NCBI RefSeq assembly: GCF_015999245.1
Contig: NZ_JAEAMR010000007.1
Coordinates: forward strand, 297,883-361,882
Length of the DNA stretch: 64,000 nt
Direction: 5' to 3'
Source: Streptomyces sp. AV19
GTDB lineage: Bacteria > Actinomycetota > Actinomycetes > Streptomycetales > Streptomycetaceae
The translations under genes were made by a program, and so were the position numbers. Positions 52,293-61,424 of the stretch are shown here, piece by piece. Every line of letters starts with the position of its first letter. The first letter of the stretch is position 1. The notes beneath the pieces were generated by a model. That model was not told the DNA's origin, did no database searches, and was given only the letters and a program-made list of their open reading frames with translations.

Positions 52293-52355
52293 ATGAATTT
52301 CATCGACATCGCGCTGAACGTGTTCGGCACCGTGGCCAAGTGGTTCCTCGGCTGA
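52293..52355 (+). CDS. Micropeptide 2, 20 residues, amphipathic helix
   Basis: ATG 52293 to TGA 52355 encodes 20 residues: MNFIDIALNV then FGTVAKWFLG. An almost perfect Shine-Dalgarno AAAGGAGG (52276-52283) lies nine bases upstream, which is strong evidence of translation. Asn2, Asp5, Asn9, Thr13 and Lys16 form a narrow polar face; the remaining face is hydrophobic with Phe, Ile, Leu, Val and Trp. The form is that of membrane-active peptides such as phenol-soluble modulins, and its start recalls TisB-type toxins. That resemblance is one of form, not shown homology. It shares KWFL with micropeptide 1. Confidence 0.68.
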   Translation: MNFIDIALNVFGTVAKWFLG

Positions 52356-52503
52356 GTCTCCCCCTCGGGGACCGATCGGTCGCCGGACGGAGCGCGGTTT
52401 CTTCCCCCCTCGGGCGCTCCCCCGGCTCCGGGTCCCGGCTCAACCCCCCCACATTTCCTCGGTTCGTCACCGGTTCCGGATTCCTGACTCCGCACCGGTG
52501 ACA

Positions 52504-52546
52504 CCTGAGCCCGTCGGTCAACTGGCAGGTGGCCGACGGGCTCAGG
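52504..52546. terminator. Bidirectional terminator between micropeptides and phosphatase
   Basis: CCTGAGCCCGTCGG (52504-52517) pairs perfectly with CCGACGGGCTCAGG (52533-52546) around a 15-base loop. It lies downstream of micropeptide 2 and overlaps the stop codon of the convergent phosphatase gene. The 150 bases before it hold no gene that I can see. Confidence 0.82.
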
Positions 52547-53642
52547 CGCGTTCCGGGGCGTCCGCCCGCACCGCCAGGGCGGCGATGTCGTCGTCGAGTC
52601 CGTGGCCGCTGTAGTGGAGCAGGTCGCGGTGGAGCCCGTCGAGCAGCTCGCGGGGCCGTGCCGGGCGCTGCCGCCGCATCCAGTCCTCCAGCGGGAAGAA
52701 CACGCCGTCGCGGTCGCGGGCCTCGGTGACGCCGTCGGTGTAGAGCAGCAGGTGGTCGCCGGGGGCGAAGCCGAAGGTGTCGATGGTGTAGTGGTCGCCG
52801 ATCAGCGCCGCGAGGTTGAGCAGCGGCGACGGATCGGAGGGCTCCAGGACGCGGAGCTCCCCGCGGCCCAGGAGCAGCGGCGGGGGATGTCCGCAGTTGA
52901 GGATCGCGATGCCGCCGCCCCCGTGCGGGATCTCGGCCAGGAGGGCGGTGGCGAAGCTCTCCGCCAGGTCCCCGGGCGGATACGCGGCGCTGTAGCGGGT
53001 GCTGCTGGCCTCCAGACGGCGCGCCACGCGGCCCAGTTCGGCCTCGTCGTGGGCCGCCTCCCGGAAGCAGTTGACCATCGCCGCGGCCTGCCCCACCGCC
53101 GGCAGGCCCTTGCCCCGCACGTCACCGATGAGCAGCCGGACCCCGTACTCCGTGTCGACCGCCTCGTAGAAGTCGCCGCCGATGCGCGCCTCCGCCGCGG
53201 CCGCGACGTACAGCGACTCGACCTCGACGTCCCCGAAGCGGCGCGGCATCGGCCCCAGGACCACCTGCTGCGCCGCGTCGGCGACGAGCCGCACCTGGAA
53301 GAGCGTCCGCTCCCGCTGGAGCCGCACGTGACTTCCGTACGCGGCCGCCACGGTGACCGCGACGATCCCCGCCGCCGTGTACCCCGTCCCCAGGTCGGGG
53401 AAGACGATCCCGAGGCCGATCATGAGGAACAGGCAGACCGTCCCCAGCAGGACGGTGGGGAGCACGGGCCACATGGCGGCGGCGAGCGCGGGCGCCGCCG
53501 GCAGGATGCGGCTGAAGGCCATGTCCGGGGGAGTGGCGTACGCCAGGCCGGCGATGACCACGGTCAGGATCACCGGTGACAGCAGGGTGAGCGGCCCCCG
53601 GCCGTGGTGACGACGGAGCCGCAGCCGTCCAGGCGTGATCAC
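52542..53642 (-). CDS. Membrane-bound PP2C-type (SpoIIE/RsbU) phosphatase
   Basis: A 366-residue serine phosphatase. Three or so N-terminal transmembrane helices (LTLLSPVILTVVIAGLAYAT and following) carry a cytoplasmic PP2C/SpoIIE domain. Metal-binding motifs are visible as EARIGGDFYEAV, LLIGDVRGKGLPAVG, YTDGVTEARD and HGLDDDIAALAVRA. Such enzymes dephosphorylate STAS anti-anti-sigma proteins and so activate sigma factors. Without a PAS or GAF domain the input must come through the membrane part. The start is taken as GTG 53642 without a clear ribosome-binding site. It converges on the micropeptide genes. Confidence 0.87.
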   Translation of the reverse strand: MITPGRLRLRRHHGRGPLTLLSPVILTVVIAGLAYATPPDMAFSRILPAAPALAAAMWPVLPTVLLGTVCLFLMIGLGIVFPDLGTGYTAAGIVAVTVAAAYGSHVRLQRERTLFQVRLVADAAQQVVLGPMPRRFGDVEVESLYVAAAAEARIGGDFYEAVDTEYGVRLLIGDVRGKGLPAVGQAAAMVNCFREAAHDEAELGRVARRLEASSTRYSAAYPPGDLAESFATALLAEIPHGGGGIAILNCGHPPPLLLGRGELRVLEPSDPSPLLNLAALIGDHYTIDTFGFAPGDHLLLYTDGVTEARDRDGVFFPLEDWMRRQRPARPRELLDGLHRDLLHYSGHGLDDDIAALAVRADAPERA

Positions 53643-53807
53643 ATTTCATAGCATATCCAGACAATGTAGGCGCGTCTTTCCGGTGGGCGGCAGCCCTGGT
53701 GAGCCACACCGTCCGTCGCTGGGCCATCCGGCCGAGACGGGCGCGCGCGGCCGCCGCGCGGGGGAAGCCTGGCGGCAGGAGCGGCGGCCGGCTGGCGGGA
53801 GGCGAAC

Positions 53808-55118
53808 ATGCGGGCGGTGCGACAGGGGGCCCGAAGCGCGGCACTCGGGGAGTACCTGCACGGCGCCCTGTGGGTCCTGCCGGGGACGGCCGCGGCGCTG
53901 GCCCTGGTGGCCGGCGGCCTCCTCTCCCAGGTGCGGATCCCGCCGGACTCGGTGCTGCAGCCGTTCGCGTTCGCCGGCACCGCGGACGACGCCCGCCAGG
54001 CGCTGATCACGATCGCCTCGACCATCGTGACCGTGATCGCGCTGGTCCTCGGCCTGACGATCGTCACCCTCCAGCTGGCCTCGACCCAGTTCTCCCCCCG
54101 GCTGCTGCGCAACTTCCTGCGCGACCGCCCCAACCAGGTGGTGCTCGCCACCTTCGTCGCCACGTTCGCCTACAGCACCGCCGGGCTCTACACCGTCCGC
54201 GCCACCGGCGGTGAGGATTTCCCCCGGCTCGCGGTCTCCGGGGCGGTCGCGCTGATCTTCCTCAGCCTCGGGATGCTCGTGTTCTTCGTGCACCACATCG
54301 TGCACTCGATCAAGATCGACACGGTGATGAACTCGGTCGCGGAGACCGCCGCCCGCGCCGTACGGACCTACACCCCCGAGGCCCCCGGCATCGACCGCAC
54401 GGGCCCGGTCCCGCCCCCGGAAGCGCTCGCCCTGCCCACCACCCGCTCCGGCTACGTCCAGGCCGTCCACCCCGCACCACTGCTGGAGGCCGCGGCGGCC
54501 CAGGACGCCGTGGTCTCGATCGTCCCCAGGGTGGGCGACCACGTCGTGGCCGGGACGGCACCGCTGGCCCTCGCCTGGACGCGCGGGGGCGGACCCCCGC
54601 GGAACGCCCCCGCGCTGACCCGCGCCCTGCACCACGCCGTGCAGATCGGCCCGGAGCGCACCCTGCAGCAGGACGTGCTGTTCGGCCTGCGCCAGCTCGT
54701 CGACATCGCGCTGCGCGCCCTGTCGCCCGCGATCAACGACCCGTACACCGGCGTCCAGGCGCTCGACCGGCTCTCGGTGCTCATCGCCATGCTGGGCGGA
54801 CGCACCCTCGGCGACGACACCAGGACGGACGCGACAGGCGTGACCAGGGTCGCCGTCACCGGCCCCGCCTTCGCCGACCACCTCGACCTCGCGTGCGGCC
54901 AGATCCGCCGCTACGGCGCCGGCGAACCCGCCGTGTGCCTGGCACTGCTGCGCCTCCTGGCCACGGCCGCCGCCTCCACCACCGACGCGGGCCGCCGGAC
55001 CGCGGTCGCCGACCAGATCCGGCTCGTCCTGGCCGACGCCGAATCCCGCATCGCCCGCCCCGCCGACCGCCTCGCGGTCCGCGCACTCGGCACCCGGCTC
55101 ATGTCGCCCGGCACCTGA
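53808..55118 (+). CDS. DUF2254 membrane protein
   Basis: A 436-residue protein. Four transmembrane segments lie in the first 180 residues (including LITIASTIVTVIALVLGLTI and AVALIFLSLGMLVFFVHHIV). The signature segment TLQLASTQFSPRLLRNFLRD follows helix 2. The soluble C-terminal part contains RQLVDIALRALSPAINDPYT, also typical of DUF2254. No catalytic role is known. GGAGG lies before ATG 53808. It is divergent from the phosphatase gene. Confidence 0.85.
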   Translation: MRAVRQGARSAALGEYLHGALWVLPGTAAALALVAGGLLSQVRIPPDSVLQPFAFAGTADDARQALITIASTIVTVIALVLGLTIVTLQLASTQFSPRLLRNFLRDRPNQVVLATFVATFAYSTAGLYTVRATGGEDFPRLAVSGAVALIFLSLGMLVFFVHHIVHSIKIDTVMNSVAETAARAVRTYTPEAPGIDRTGPVPPPEALALPTTRSGYVQAVHPAPLLEAAAAQDAVVSIVPRVGDHVVAGTAPLALAWTRGGGPPRNAPALTRALHHAVQIGPERTLQQDVLFGLRQLVDIALRALSPAINDPYTGVQALDRLSVLIAMLGGRTLGDDTRTDATGVTRVAVTGPAFADHLDLACGQIRRYGAGEPAVCLALLRLLATAAASTTDAGRRTAVADQIRLVLADAESRIARPADRLAVRALGTRLMSPGT

Positions 55119-55267
55119 CCGCCCTCCCCGGCCGGGGAACGCCGCGGCCATTCCCCCGCCGGACCACGGCCGTTGCCTCGCGTGACCGCCTGTCCCGGAG
55201 GCGCGGGGGCGCCGCCGCCGGGATCCCGGCCGCACGGCTCGTACACGTACGGGCAACCGCACAACGA

Positions 55268-55303
55268 CGAAGCCCCCGACCGGAGATCCGGTCGGGGGCT
55301 TCG
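55268..55303 (-). terminator. Terminator after tRNA-Ser(GGA)
   Basis: CGAAGCCCCCGACCGG pairs perfectly with CCGGTCGGGGGCTTCG around the loop AGAT, 17 bases past the tRNA 3' end on the minus strand. It may also serve the plus-strand DUF2254 transcript. Confidence 0.85.
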
Positions 55304-55320
55304 CTTCGGCTGGTGAGCCG

Positions 55321-55408
55321 TGGCGGAGGATACGAGATTCGAACTCGTGAGGGGTTGCCCCCAACACGCTTTCCAAGCGTGCGCCCTAGGCCTCTAGGCG
55401 AATCCTCC
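55321..55408 (-). tRNA. tRNA-Ser (GGA), CCA encoded
   Basis: On the minus strand the acceptor GGAGGAT pairs with ATCCTCC, with discriminator G and then an encoded CCA (55321-55323). The anticodon arm is CACGC, loop TTGGAAA, GCGTG, giving anticodon GGA for serine. A long variable arm (TTGGGGGCAACCCCTC region) confirms class II. This tRNA encodes CCA while the tRNA-Ser(CGA) at 10.8 kb does not. Confidence 0.95.
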
Positions 55409-55506
55409 GCCGCAAACAATACAAGACGCGGAGCAGTGCTCGCGAACCCGCTTCCGGGGGGAAGGGCGGGGGGTCCGGAGGGGGGTGCGGGTGCGCTAGG
55501 CTGGGG

Positions 55507-55602
55507 GCAAGCCCCTCACGTGGCGCTATCTCACCCAACTCCCCCAGGGCCGGAAGGCAGCAAGGGTAAGTGGGCTCTGGCGGGTGCGTGGGGGGCCCTT
55601 GT
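55507..55602 (+). ncRNA. ffs: Signal recognition particle RNA, small bacterial type
   Basis: The conserved tip of SRP RNA is present: CAGGGCCGGAAGGCAGCAAG followed by GGTAAGTGGGCTCTGG. The outer helix is formed by AAGCCCCTCACG at the 5' side and CGTGGGGGGCCCTT at the 3' side. The RNA acts with Ffh in co-translational targeting. Exact ends are estimates from pairing. It lies just before dnaX, its usual place in streptomycetes. Confidence 0.92.
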
Positions 55603-55689
55603 GTTTTCAGGGGTGTTCGAGGCCTGTGGGACCCCGGGGGAAACTGTGATCGAGGCCACTTGTCAGTGGGGCCCGATATCGTCGTAGGC

Positions 55690-57930
55690 GTGTCGTCCCT
55701 CGCGCTCTACCGCCGCTACCGTCCCGAATCCTTCGCCGAGGTCATCGGGCAGGAGCATGTCACCGACCCGCTGCAGCAGGCGCTGCGGAACAACCGGGTC
55801 AATCACGCGTACCTGTTCAGCGGGCCGCGCGGCTGCGGCAAGACGACCAGCGCGCGCATCCTCGCGCGCTGTCTGAACTGCGAGCAGGGGCCCACGCCGA
55901 CCCCCTGCGGCGAGTGCCAGTCCTGCCTCGACCTCGCGCGCAACGGGCGCGGATCGATTGACGTGATCGAGATCGACGCCGCCTCGCACGGTGGTGTGGA
56001 CGACGCCCGTGAGCTGCGGGAGAAGGCCTTCTTCGGCCCGGCCTCCAGCCGGTACAAGATCTACATCATCGACGAGGCGCACATGGTCACCTCGGCGGGC
56101 TTCAACGCCCTGCTGAAGGTGGTCGAGGAGCCGCCGGAGCACCTCAAGTTCATCTTCGCGACGACCGAGCCCGAGAAGGTCATCGGGACGATCCGGTCGC
56201 GTACGCACCACTACCCGTTCCGGCTCGTCCCGCCGGGGACGCTCCGCGACTACCTGGGCCAGGTGTGCGAGCAGGAGAAGATCCCCGTCGAGGACGGCGT
56301 GCTGCCGCTCGTCGTGCGCGCGGGCGCCGGGTCCGTCCGTGACTCGATGTCCGTGATGGACCAGCTTCTCGCCGGCGCCGGTGAGGCCGGTGTGACGTAT
56401 GCCATGGCCACGTCGCTGCTGGGGTACACGGAAGGGTCCCTGCTCGACAGCGTGGTGGACGCGTTCGCCGCCGGGGACGGGGGCGCCGCCTTCGAGGTCG
56501 TCGACCGCGTCATCGAGGGCGGGAACGACCCCCGCCGCTTCGTCGCCGACCTGCTGGAGCGGCTGCGCGACCTGGTGATCCTGGCCGCCGTGCCGGACGC
56601 CGCCGAGAAGGGGCTGATCGACGCCCCCGCCGACGTCGTCGAGCGGATGCAGGCGCAGGCGTCCGTCTTCGGCGCCGCCGAGCTCAGCCGCGCCGCGGAC
56701 CTGGTCAACGAGGGGTTGACGGAGATGCGGGGTGCCACCTCGCCCCGGCTCCAGCTGGAGCTGATCTGCGCCCGCGTGCTGCTGCCCGGCGCCTTCGACG
56801 ACGAGCGGTCCGTGCGGGCCCGGCTCGACCGGCTGGAGCGTCAGGGGCTCGGCGGGGGGCCCGCCGCGGGCGGGTTCGTCGCGGCGCCGCCGCCCGGGCC
56901 GTCCGCGGGGTACGTGCCCGGGCCGCAGGGGCACGACCCGGCCATGACGCCCGGCCTCTCCGGGCCGGCGGCGGCCCGCGCGGCGGTTTCGTCCCCGGCG
57001 CAGGAGGCGCCGCAGGCGCCCCAGACTCCTCCGGCGCCCCCCGCGCCTCAGCCGCAGCAGCCCCCGGCGCCCGCGCAGGCCGCCCCCGCGCCTGCTCCGG
57101 CGCCCGCCGCGCGGCCCGGTGCCTGGCCGTCCGCCGCCGCGCCGGGTCAGGGTGCCGTCGGCACCGCGGCACCCGCGGCGCAGCCGGGCTCCTGGCCCAC
57201 GGCCGCCCAGCCGGGCCAGCCGGGCCAGCCGGGCTCCTGGCCGAACGGCGCCCAGGCTCCGCAGCCGGCCGCCCCCGCGCCCGCGTCCACCCCTGCTCCG
57301 GCCCCGGCCCCCGCGCCCGCCGCGGGCGGCAGCGGCGACGTGACCCAGGCCCGTCAGATGTGGCCCCAGGTCCTGGAGGCGGTCAAGAACCGCCGCCGCT
57401 TCACCTGGATCCTGCTCAGCCAGAACGCCCAGGTCACCGGGTTCGACGGAGCGACCCTGCAGGTCGGTTTCTCCAACGCGGGCGCCCGCGACAGCTTCGC
57501 CAACAGCGGCAGCGAGGACGTCCTGCGCCAGGCGCTCCAGGACGCCTTCGGCGTGCAGTGGAAGGTCGAGCTCGTCGTGGACGCCGGCGGCGGCACCGCG
57601 GGTGGTCCGGGCGGTGGCTTCGGCGCCGGTCCGGGCGGTGGCGGCGGCTTCGCGCCCGTCGCTCCGCCCGCCGCCCCGGCGGCCCCGCCGCGCCCGCAGG
57701 CGCAGCCCGCCCCCGCGCCCCGGCCGGACGCCCCGGCGGCGTCCCGCCCCGCCGCGCCCCCGGCCCCCGCGCAGCCCCGCCGCGAGCCCGAGCCCCCGCC
57801 GGTCGTCGCCCCCGAGGACGACATGCCCGCCGAGGACGACCCCGACCTCGACGAGACCGCCCTCACCGGCCACGACCTGATCGTCCGCGAGCTCGGCGCC
57901 ACGGTGATCGAGGAGATCGCCAACGAGTAG
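55690..57930 (+). CDS. dnaX: DNA polymerase III subunit gamma/tau
   Basis: The clamp-loader ATPase of the replisome, 746 residues. Walker A is GPRGCGKT (45-52). The zinc module uses Cys61, 64, 73, 76 and 79. DEAHMVTSAGFNALLKVVEE holds Walker B and the sensor region, and TTEPEKVIGTIRSR follows. After about residue 380 comes a long Pro/Ala/Gln-rich linker, then a C-terminal domain (ARQMWPQVLEAVKNRRRFTW) and a second low-complexity tail. GTG 55690 is chosen because VSSLALYRRYRPE is the family start; the open frame further upstream runs into SRP RNA. Confidence 0.95.
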   Translation: MSSLALYRRYRPESFAEVIGQEHVTDPLQQALRNNRVNHAYLFSGPRGCGKTTSARILARCLNCEQGPTPTPCGECQSCLDLARNGRGSIDVIEIDAASHGGVDDARELREKAFFGPASSRYKIYIIDEAHMVTSAGFNALLKVVEEPPEHLKFIFATTEPEKVIGTIRSRTHHYPFRLVPPGTLRDYLGQVCEQEKIPVEDGVLPLVVRAGAGSVRDSMSVMDQLLAGAGEAGVTYAMATSLLGYTEGSLLDSVVDAFAAGDGGAAFEVVDRVIEGGNDPRRFVADLLERLRDLVILAAVPDAAEKGLIDAPADVVERMQAQASVFGAAELSRAADLVNEGLTEMRGATSPRLQLELICARVLLPGAFDDERSVRARLDRLERQGLGGGPAAGGFVAAPPPGPSAGYVPGPQGHDPAMTPGLSGPAAARAAVSSPAQEAPQAPQTPPAPPAPQPQQPPAPAQAAPAPAPAPAARPGAWPSAAAPGQGAVGTAAPAAQPGSWPTAAQPGQPGQPGSWPNGAQAPQPAAPAPASTPAPAPAPAPAAGGSGDVTQARQMWPQVLEAVKNRRRFTWILLSQNAQVTGFDGATLQVGFSNAGARDSFANSGSEDVLRQALQDAFGVQWKVELVVDAGGGTAGGPGGGFGAGPGGGGGFAPVAPPAAPAAPPRPQAQPAPAPRPDAPAASRPAAPPAPAQPRREPEPPPVVAPEDDMPAEDDPDLDETALTGHDLIVRELGATVIEEIANE

Positions 57931-57949
57931 CGGCGGGGCGGCCGTGGCG

Positions 57950-57973
57950 TCCGGGGGTCCTGTGACCCCCGGA
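57950..57973 (+). terminator. Terminator after dnaX
   Basis: TCCGGGGGTC-CTGT-GACCCCCGGA forms a perfect 10-bp stem 20 bases after the dnaX stop codon. Confidence 0.78.
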
Positions 57974-58182
57974 GAATGCCGCGCTCCCGGGCGCTCCCGT
58001 GCTCTCTCCGTACTTTTCCCCACGCATGGCGCGCCGCGTCCGGCGACCACGTAGGCTCGGGCTACCGACCCGCTTCGGATCGGCGGATCCCCCCGAGATC
58101 CCCGGTATGCCCGGACCTTCCGGGATCCTCCGACCCCGGTGCGCCGTCGTACCCGTAGTCGCGAGAGCACAGGAGCGAAGCC

Positions 58183-58539
58183 GTGATCCCCGGTGGTGGC
58201 CAGCCCAACATGCAGCAGCTGCTTCAGCAGGCCCAGAAGATGCAGCAGGACCTCGCCGCAGCTCAGCAGGAGCTCGCGGAGACCCCGGTCGAGGGCTCGG
58301 CCGGCGGCGGCCTGGTGAAGGCCACCGTCACCGGTGCCGGAGAGCTCCAGGCCCTGGTCATCGACCCCAAGGCCGTCGATCCGGAGGCTGCGACCCCTGA
58401 GGAGACGGCCGAGACCCTCGCCGACCTGATCCTCGCCGCCGTCCGCGACGCCAACTCGGCCGCCGCGCAGCTCCAGCAGCAGAAGCTCGGCCCGCTCGCC
58501 CAGGGGCTCGGCGGCGGTCTCCCCGGCCTCGGTTTCTAG
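58183..58539 (+). CDS. YbaB/EbfC family nucleoid-associated protein
   Basis: A 118-residue DNA-binding protein that acts as a dimer. The helix [20 protein letters not shown], the strand [20 protein letters not shown] and the C-terminal helices match YbaB. GTG 58183 is preceded by AGGAG. It lies between dnaX and recR, the usual gene order, and recR follows after 39 bases, so they are probably co-transcribed. Confidence 0.92.
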   Translation: MIPGGGQPNMQQLLQQAQKMQQDLAAAQQELAETPVEGSAGGGLVKATVTGAGELQALVIDPKAVDPEAATPEETAETLADLILAAVRDANSAAAQLQQQKLGPLAQGLGGGLPGLGF

Positions 58540-58578
58540 CAGTTCCGGCAGCACCCACCGCGAAGGAGAACCCGATCC

Positions 58579-59178
58579 GTGTATGAAGGCGTGGTCCAGG
58601 ACCTGATCGACGAGCTGGGCAGGCTGCCCGGCATCGGTCCCAAGAGCGCCCAGCGGATCGCGTTCCACGTCCTCCAGGCCGAGCCGGCCGACGTCCGCCG
58701 GCTCGCCCACGCGCTGACCGAGGTCAAGGCCAAGGTCCGGTTCTGTGCCGTCTGCGGCAACGTGGCGCAGGAGGAGCGCTGCCGCGTCTGCCAGGACCCG
58801 CGCCGCGACGCCGCCGTCATCTGCGTCGTCGAGGAGTCCAAGGACGTCGTCGCCATCGAGCGGACGCGGGAGTTCCGCGGCCGCTACCACGTGCTCGGCG
58901 GGGCGATCAGCCCCATCGAGGGCGTCGGCCCCGACGATCTGCGCATCCGCGAGCTGCTGGCCCGGCTCGCGGACGGCTCGGTCACCGAGCTGATCCTCGC
59001 CACCGATCCCAACCTGGAGGGCGAGGCCACGGCCACGTACCTGGCGCGCATGGTGAAGCCGATGGGACTCAAAGTCACCCGGCTCGCCAGCGGGCTCCCT
59101 GTGGGCGGAGACTTGGAATATGCCGACGAGGTCACGCTCGGGCGTGCCTTCGAAGGGAGACGACTTCTCGATGTCTGA
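58579..59178 (+). CDS. recR: Recombination protein RecR
   Basis: The recombination mediator that works with RecF and RecO in gap repair. The 199-residue length is standard. Features in order are the helix-hairpin-helix ([20 protein letters not shown]), the Cys4 zinc finger ([16 protein letters not shown]) and the Toprim domain ([20 protein letters not shown], then [18 protein letters not shown]). GTG 58579 has AAGGAG upstream. The stop codon overlaps the next gene by eight bases. Confidence 0.96.
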   Translation: MYEGVVQDLIDELGRLPGIGPKSAQRIAFHVLQAEPADVRRLAHALTEVKAKVRFCAVCGNVAQEERCRVCQDPRRDAAVICVVEESKDVVAIERTREFRGRYHVLGGAISPIEGVGPDDLRIRELLARLADGSVTELILATDPNLEGEATATYLARMVKPMGLKVTRLASGLPVGGDLEYADEVTLGRAFEGRRLLDV

Positions 59179-59827
59179 CGCAACGCTTCACGACGCCAAG
59201 CGCGATCCCGACGACTTCGCGGTCTCGGTCGCGGACTCGATCGAGAGCTTCATCGTCGCCGTCGCCGAGGTGTCCCGCGGTGACGAGCCCGACAGCGCCG
59301 TTCCCTTCCTGCTGCTGGAGGTCTCCCAGCTCCTCCTCACCGGCGGCCGCCTCGGCGCCCATGAGGACTTCCTCCCCGACGAGCGCTACGAGCCCGACGT
59401 CGGCCCCGAGCCGGACGTGGACGAGCTCCGCGAGCGCTTCGCCGCGCTGCTCGACCCGGTCGACGTCTACTCCGAGGTCTTCGACCCGTACGTGCCGCGC
59501 AGCGCGCCCGTCGCCTGCCGGGTCTCCGACGACCTCGCCGACATCGTCACCGACCTGCGGCACGGGATGGCCCACTACCGCGACGGCCGGGTCAGCGAGG
59601 CCCTGTGGTGGTGGCAGTTCTCCTATCTCTCCAACTGGGGCCCCACCGCCTCCGCGGCGCTCCGCGCCCTCCAGTCCCTCGTCGCCCACGTCCGCCTCGA
59701 CCAGCCGCTCGACGAGCTCGACGGCCTCGACACGGACACGGTCGGCACGGAGGAGCAGCTGGAGGAGGAGGCCGGCCGGGTCATGGCCGCCGAGATCGGT
59801 GCGGCGCCGGGGCTGCGCTCCGTCTGA
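59171..59827 (+). CDS. DUF5063 family protein
   Basis: A 218-residue acidic cytoplasmic protein. Its conserved segments are [34 protein letters not shown] sequence ([20 protein letters not shown]) and [20 protein letters not shown]. It is a family found beside recR in actinomycetes, and its function is unknown. ATG 59171 overlaps recR by eight bases, so it is translationally coupled to it. Confidence 0.82.
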   Translation: MSDATLHDAKRDPDDFAVSVADSIESFIVAVAEVSRGDEPDSAVPFLLLEVSQLLLTGGRLGAHEDFLPDERYEPDVGPEPDVDELRERFAALLDPVDVYSEVFDPYVPRSAPVACRVSDDLADIVTDLRHGMAHYRDGRVSEALWWWQFSYLSNWGPTASAALRALQSLVAHVRLDQPLDELDGLDTDTVGTEEQLEEEAGRVMAAEIGAAPGLRSV

Positions 59828-60152
59828 ACTGCCGTTCGTCCGAGGGGCGGTGCGCGGGTGTGCCGCGTGGTTCCGGACGGTTCGTCCAACTCCCGGCCGA
59901 GGGGCGGGGCTTCGGTGCTCCTCGAAAGGTGCTCCTCGACGGGACGTGGCCGGGCCGGGCGGTTGAAGGGGCGGTCGGAGAGACGGTTGAAGAACCGCGT
60001 CCCCGGGCGAAAAGCGCCGGAGAATCTCCGTTCGGGGCGCTTCCGGCCGGTGGAATGCGCCGGAATGTCTCACCATGCGGCTCATTCCTGGCCGAATTCC
60101 ACCCCTCGTTAGACTGAACCGACCGCAATACACAGATCTGCGAGGAGCGCAC
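59828..60152 (+). other. Gap before aspartate kinase, probable promoter region
   Basis: No gene is visible in these 325 bases. The last 60 bases are AT-richer and hold a TTAGACT (60110-60116) about 40 bases before the start codon, which could be a -10 element. I do not see a lysine riboswitch. A GGAGAATCTCC palindrome lies near 60020. Confidence 0.4.
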
Positions 60153-61424
60153 GTGGGCCTTGTCGTGCAGAAGTACGGAGGCTCCTCCGTTGCCGATGCC
60201 GAGGGCATCAAGCGGGTCGCCAAGCGAATCGTGGAAGCCAAGAAGAACGGCCACCAGGTGGTCGTCGTGGTTTCCGCGATGGGCGACACGACGGATGAGC
60301 TGATCGACCTCGCCGAGCAGGTATCGCCGATTCCTGCCGGGCGCGAGTTCGACATGCTGCTGACCGCCGGAGAGCGAATCTCCATGGCGCTGCTGGCGAT
60401 GGCGATCAAAAACCTCGGTCACGAGGCGCAGTCGTTCACCGGCAGCCAGGCCGGGGTCATCACGGACTCGGTCCACAACAAGGCGCGCATCATCGATGTC
60501 ACGCCGGGCCGCATCCAGCAGTCGGTGGACGCGGGCAACATCGCGATCGTCGCCGGCTTCCAGGGCGTGTCCCAGGACAAGAAGGACATCACGACGCTGG
60601 GCCGGGGCGGCTCGGACACCACGGCCGTGGCCCTCGCCGCGGCGCTGGACGCCGAGGTCTGCGAGATCTACACGGACGTGGACGGCGTCTTCACCGCCGA
60701 CCCCCGCGTGGTGAAGAAGGCCCGCAAGATCGAGTGGATCTCGTTCGAGGACATGCTGGAGCTGGCGAGCTCCGGCTCCAAGGTGCTGCTGCACCGCTGC
60801 GTCGAGTACGCGCGCCGTTACAACATCCCGATCCATGTGCGGTCGTCCTTCTCGGGGCTCAAGGGCACATGGGTGAGCAACGAGCCTCCAGGAGGTCAGC
60901 CGGTGGAGCAGGCGATCATCTCGGGTGTCGCGCACGACACCTCCGAGGCGAAGGTCACGGTCGTGGGCGTGCCCGACAAGCCGGGCGAGGCGGCCACGAT
61001 CTTCCGGGCCATCGCGGATGCCGAGATCAACATCGACATGGTGGTGCAGAACGTCTCCGCGGCGTCCACCGGTCTGACGGACATCTCGTTCACCCTGCCG
61101 AAGACCGAGGGCCGCAAGGCGATCGAGGCGCTGGAGAAGACCAAGGGCGGCGTCGGCTTCGAGTCGCTGCGCTACGACGACCAGATCGCCAAGATCTCGC
61201 TGGTCGGCGCGGGCATGAAGACCAACCCGGGCGTGACGGCGACTTTCTTCGAGGCGCTGTCCAACGCGGGCGTGAACATCGAGCTCATCTCGACCTCCGA
61301 GATCCGCATCTCGGTCGTCACGCGCGCCGACGACGTGAACGAGGCCGTCCGCGCGGTGCACACCGCCTTCGGCCTGGACAGCGAGAGCGACGAGGCGGTC
61401 GTCTACGGGGGCACGGGGCGCTGA
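60153..61424 (+). CDS. ask: Aspartate kinase
   Basis: First enzyme of the aspartate pathway (lysine/diaminopimelate, threonine, methionine). The 423-residue protein starts [20 protein letters not shown], the kinase motif. It continues with [16 protein letters not shown] and [19 protein letters not shown] and has two C-terminal ACT domains ([20 protein letters not shown] and [20 protein letters not shown]). Feedback inhibition by lysine plus threonine is usual for this actinobacterial form. GTG 60153 has GAGGAG upstream. An internal ribosome-binding site and GTG at codon 251 should yield the separate beta subunit. The usual partner asd does not follow it here. Confidence 0.95.
   Translation: MGLVVQKYGGSSVADAEGIKRVAKRIVEAKKNGHQVVVVVSAMGDTTDELIDLAEQVSPIPAGREFDMLLTAGERISMALLAMAIKNLGHEAQSFTGSQAGVITDSVHNKARIIDVTPGRIQQSVDAGNIAIVAGFQGVSQDKKDITTLGRGGSDTTAVALAAALDAEVCEIYTDVDGVFTADPRVVKKARKIEWISFEDMLELASSGSKVLLHRCVEYARRYNIPIHVRSSFSGLKGTWVSNEPPGGQPVEQAIISGVAHDTSEAKVTVVGVPDKPGEAATIFRAIADAEINIDMVVQNVSAASTGLTDISFTLPKTEGRKAIEALEKTKGGVGFESLRYDDQIAKISLVGAGMKTNPGVTATFFEALSNAGVNIELISTSEIRISVVTRADDVNEAVRAVHTAFGLDSESDEAVVYGGTGR
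60890..60905 (+). promoter_or_regulatory. Internal translation start for the aspartate kinase beta subunit
   Basis: AGGAGG (60890-60895) is followed after seven bases by an in-frame GTG (60903-60905), codon 251. The product would be the 173-residue regulatory C-terminal part. Overlapping alpha and beta subunits made this way are known for actinobacterial aspartate kinases. Confidence 0.75.

Noticed and set aside
59828..60152. Lysine riboswitch upstream of aspartate kinase
   Set aside because: I looked for the multi-helix L-box core and found none; only small local palindromes are present.
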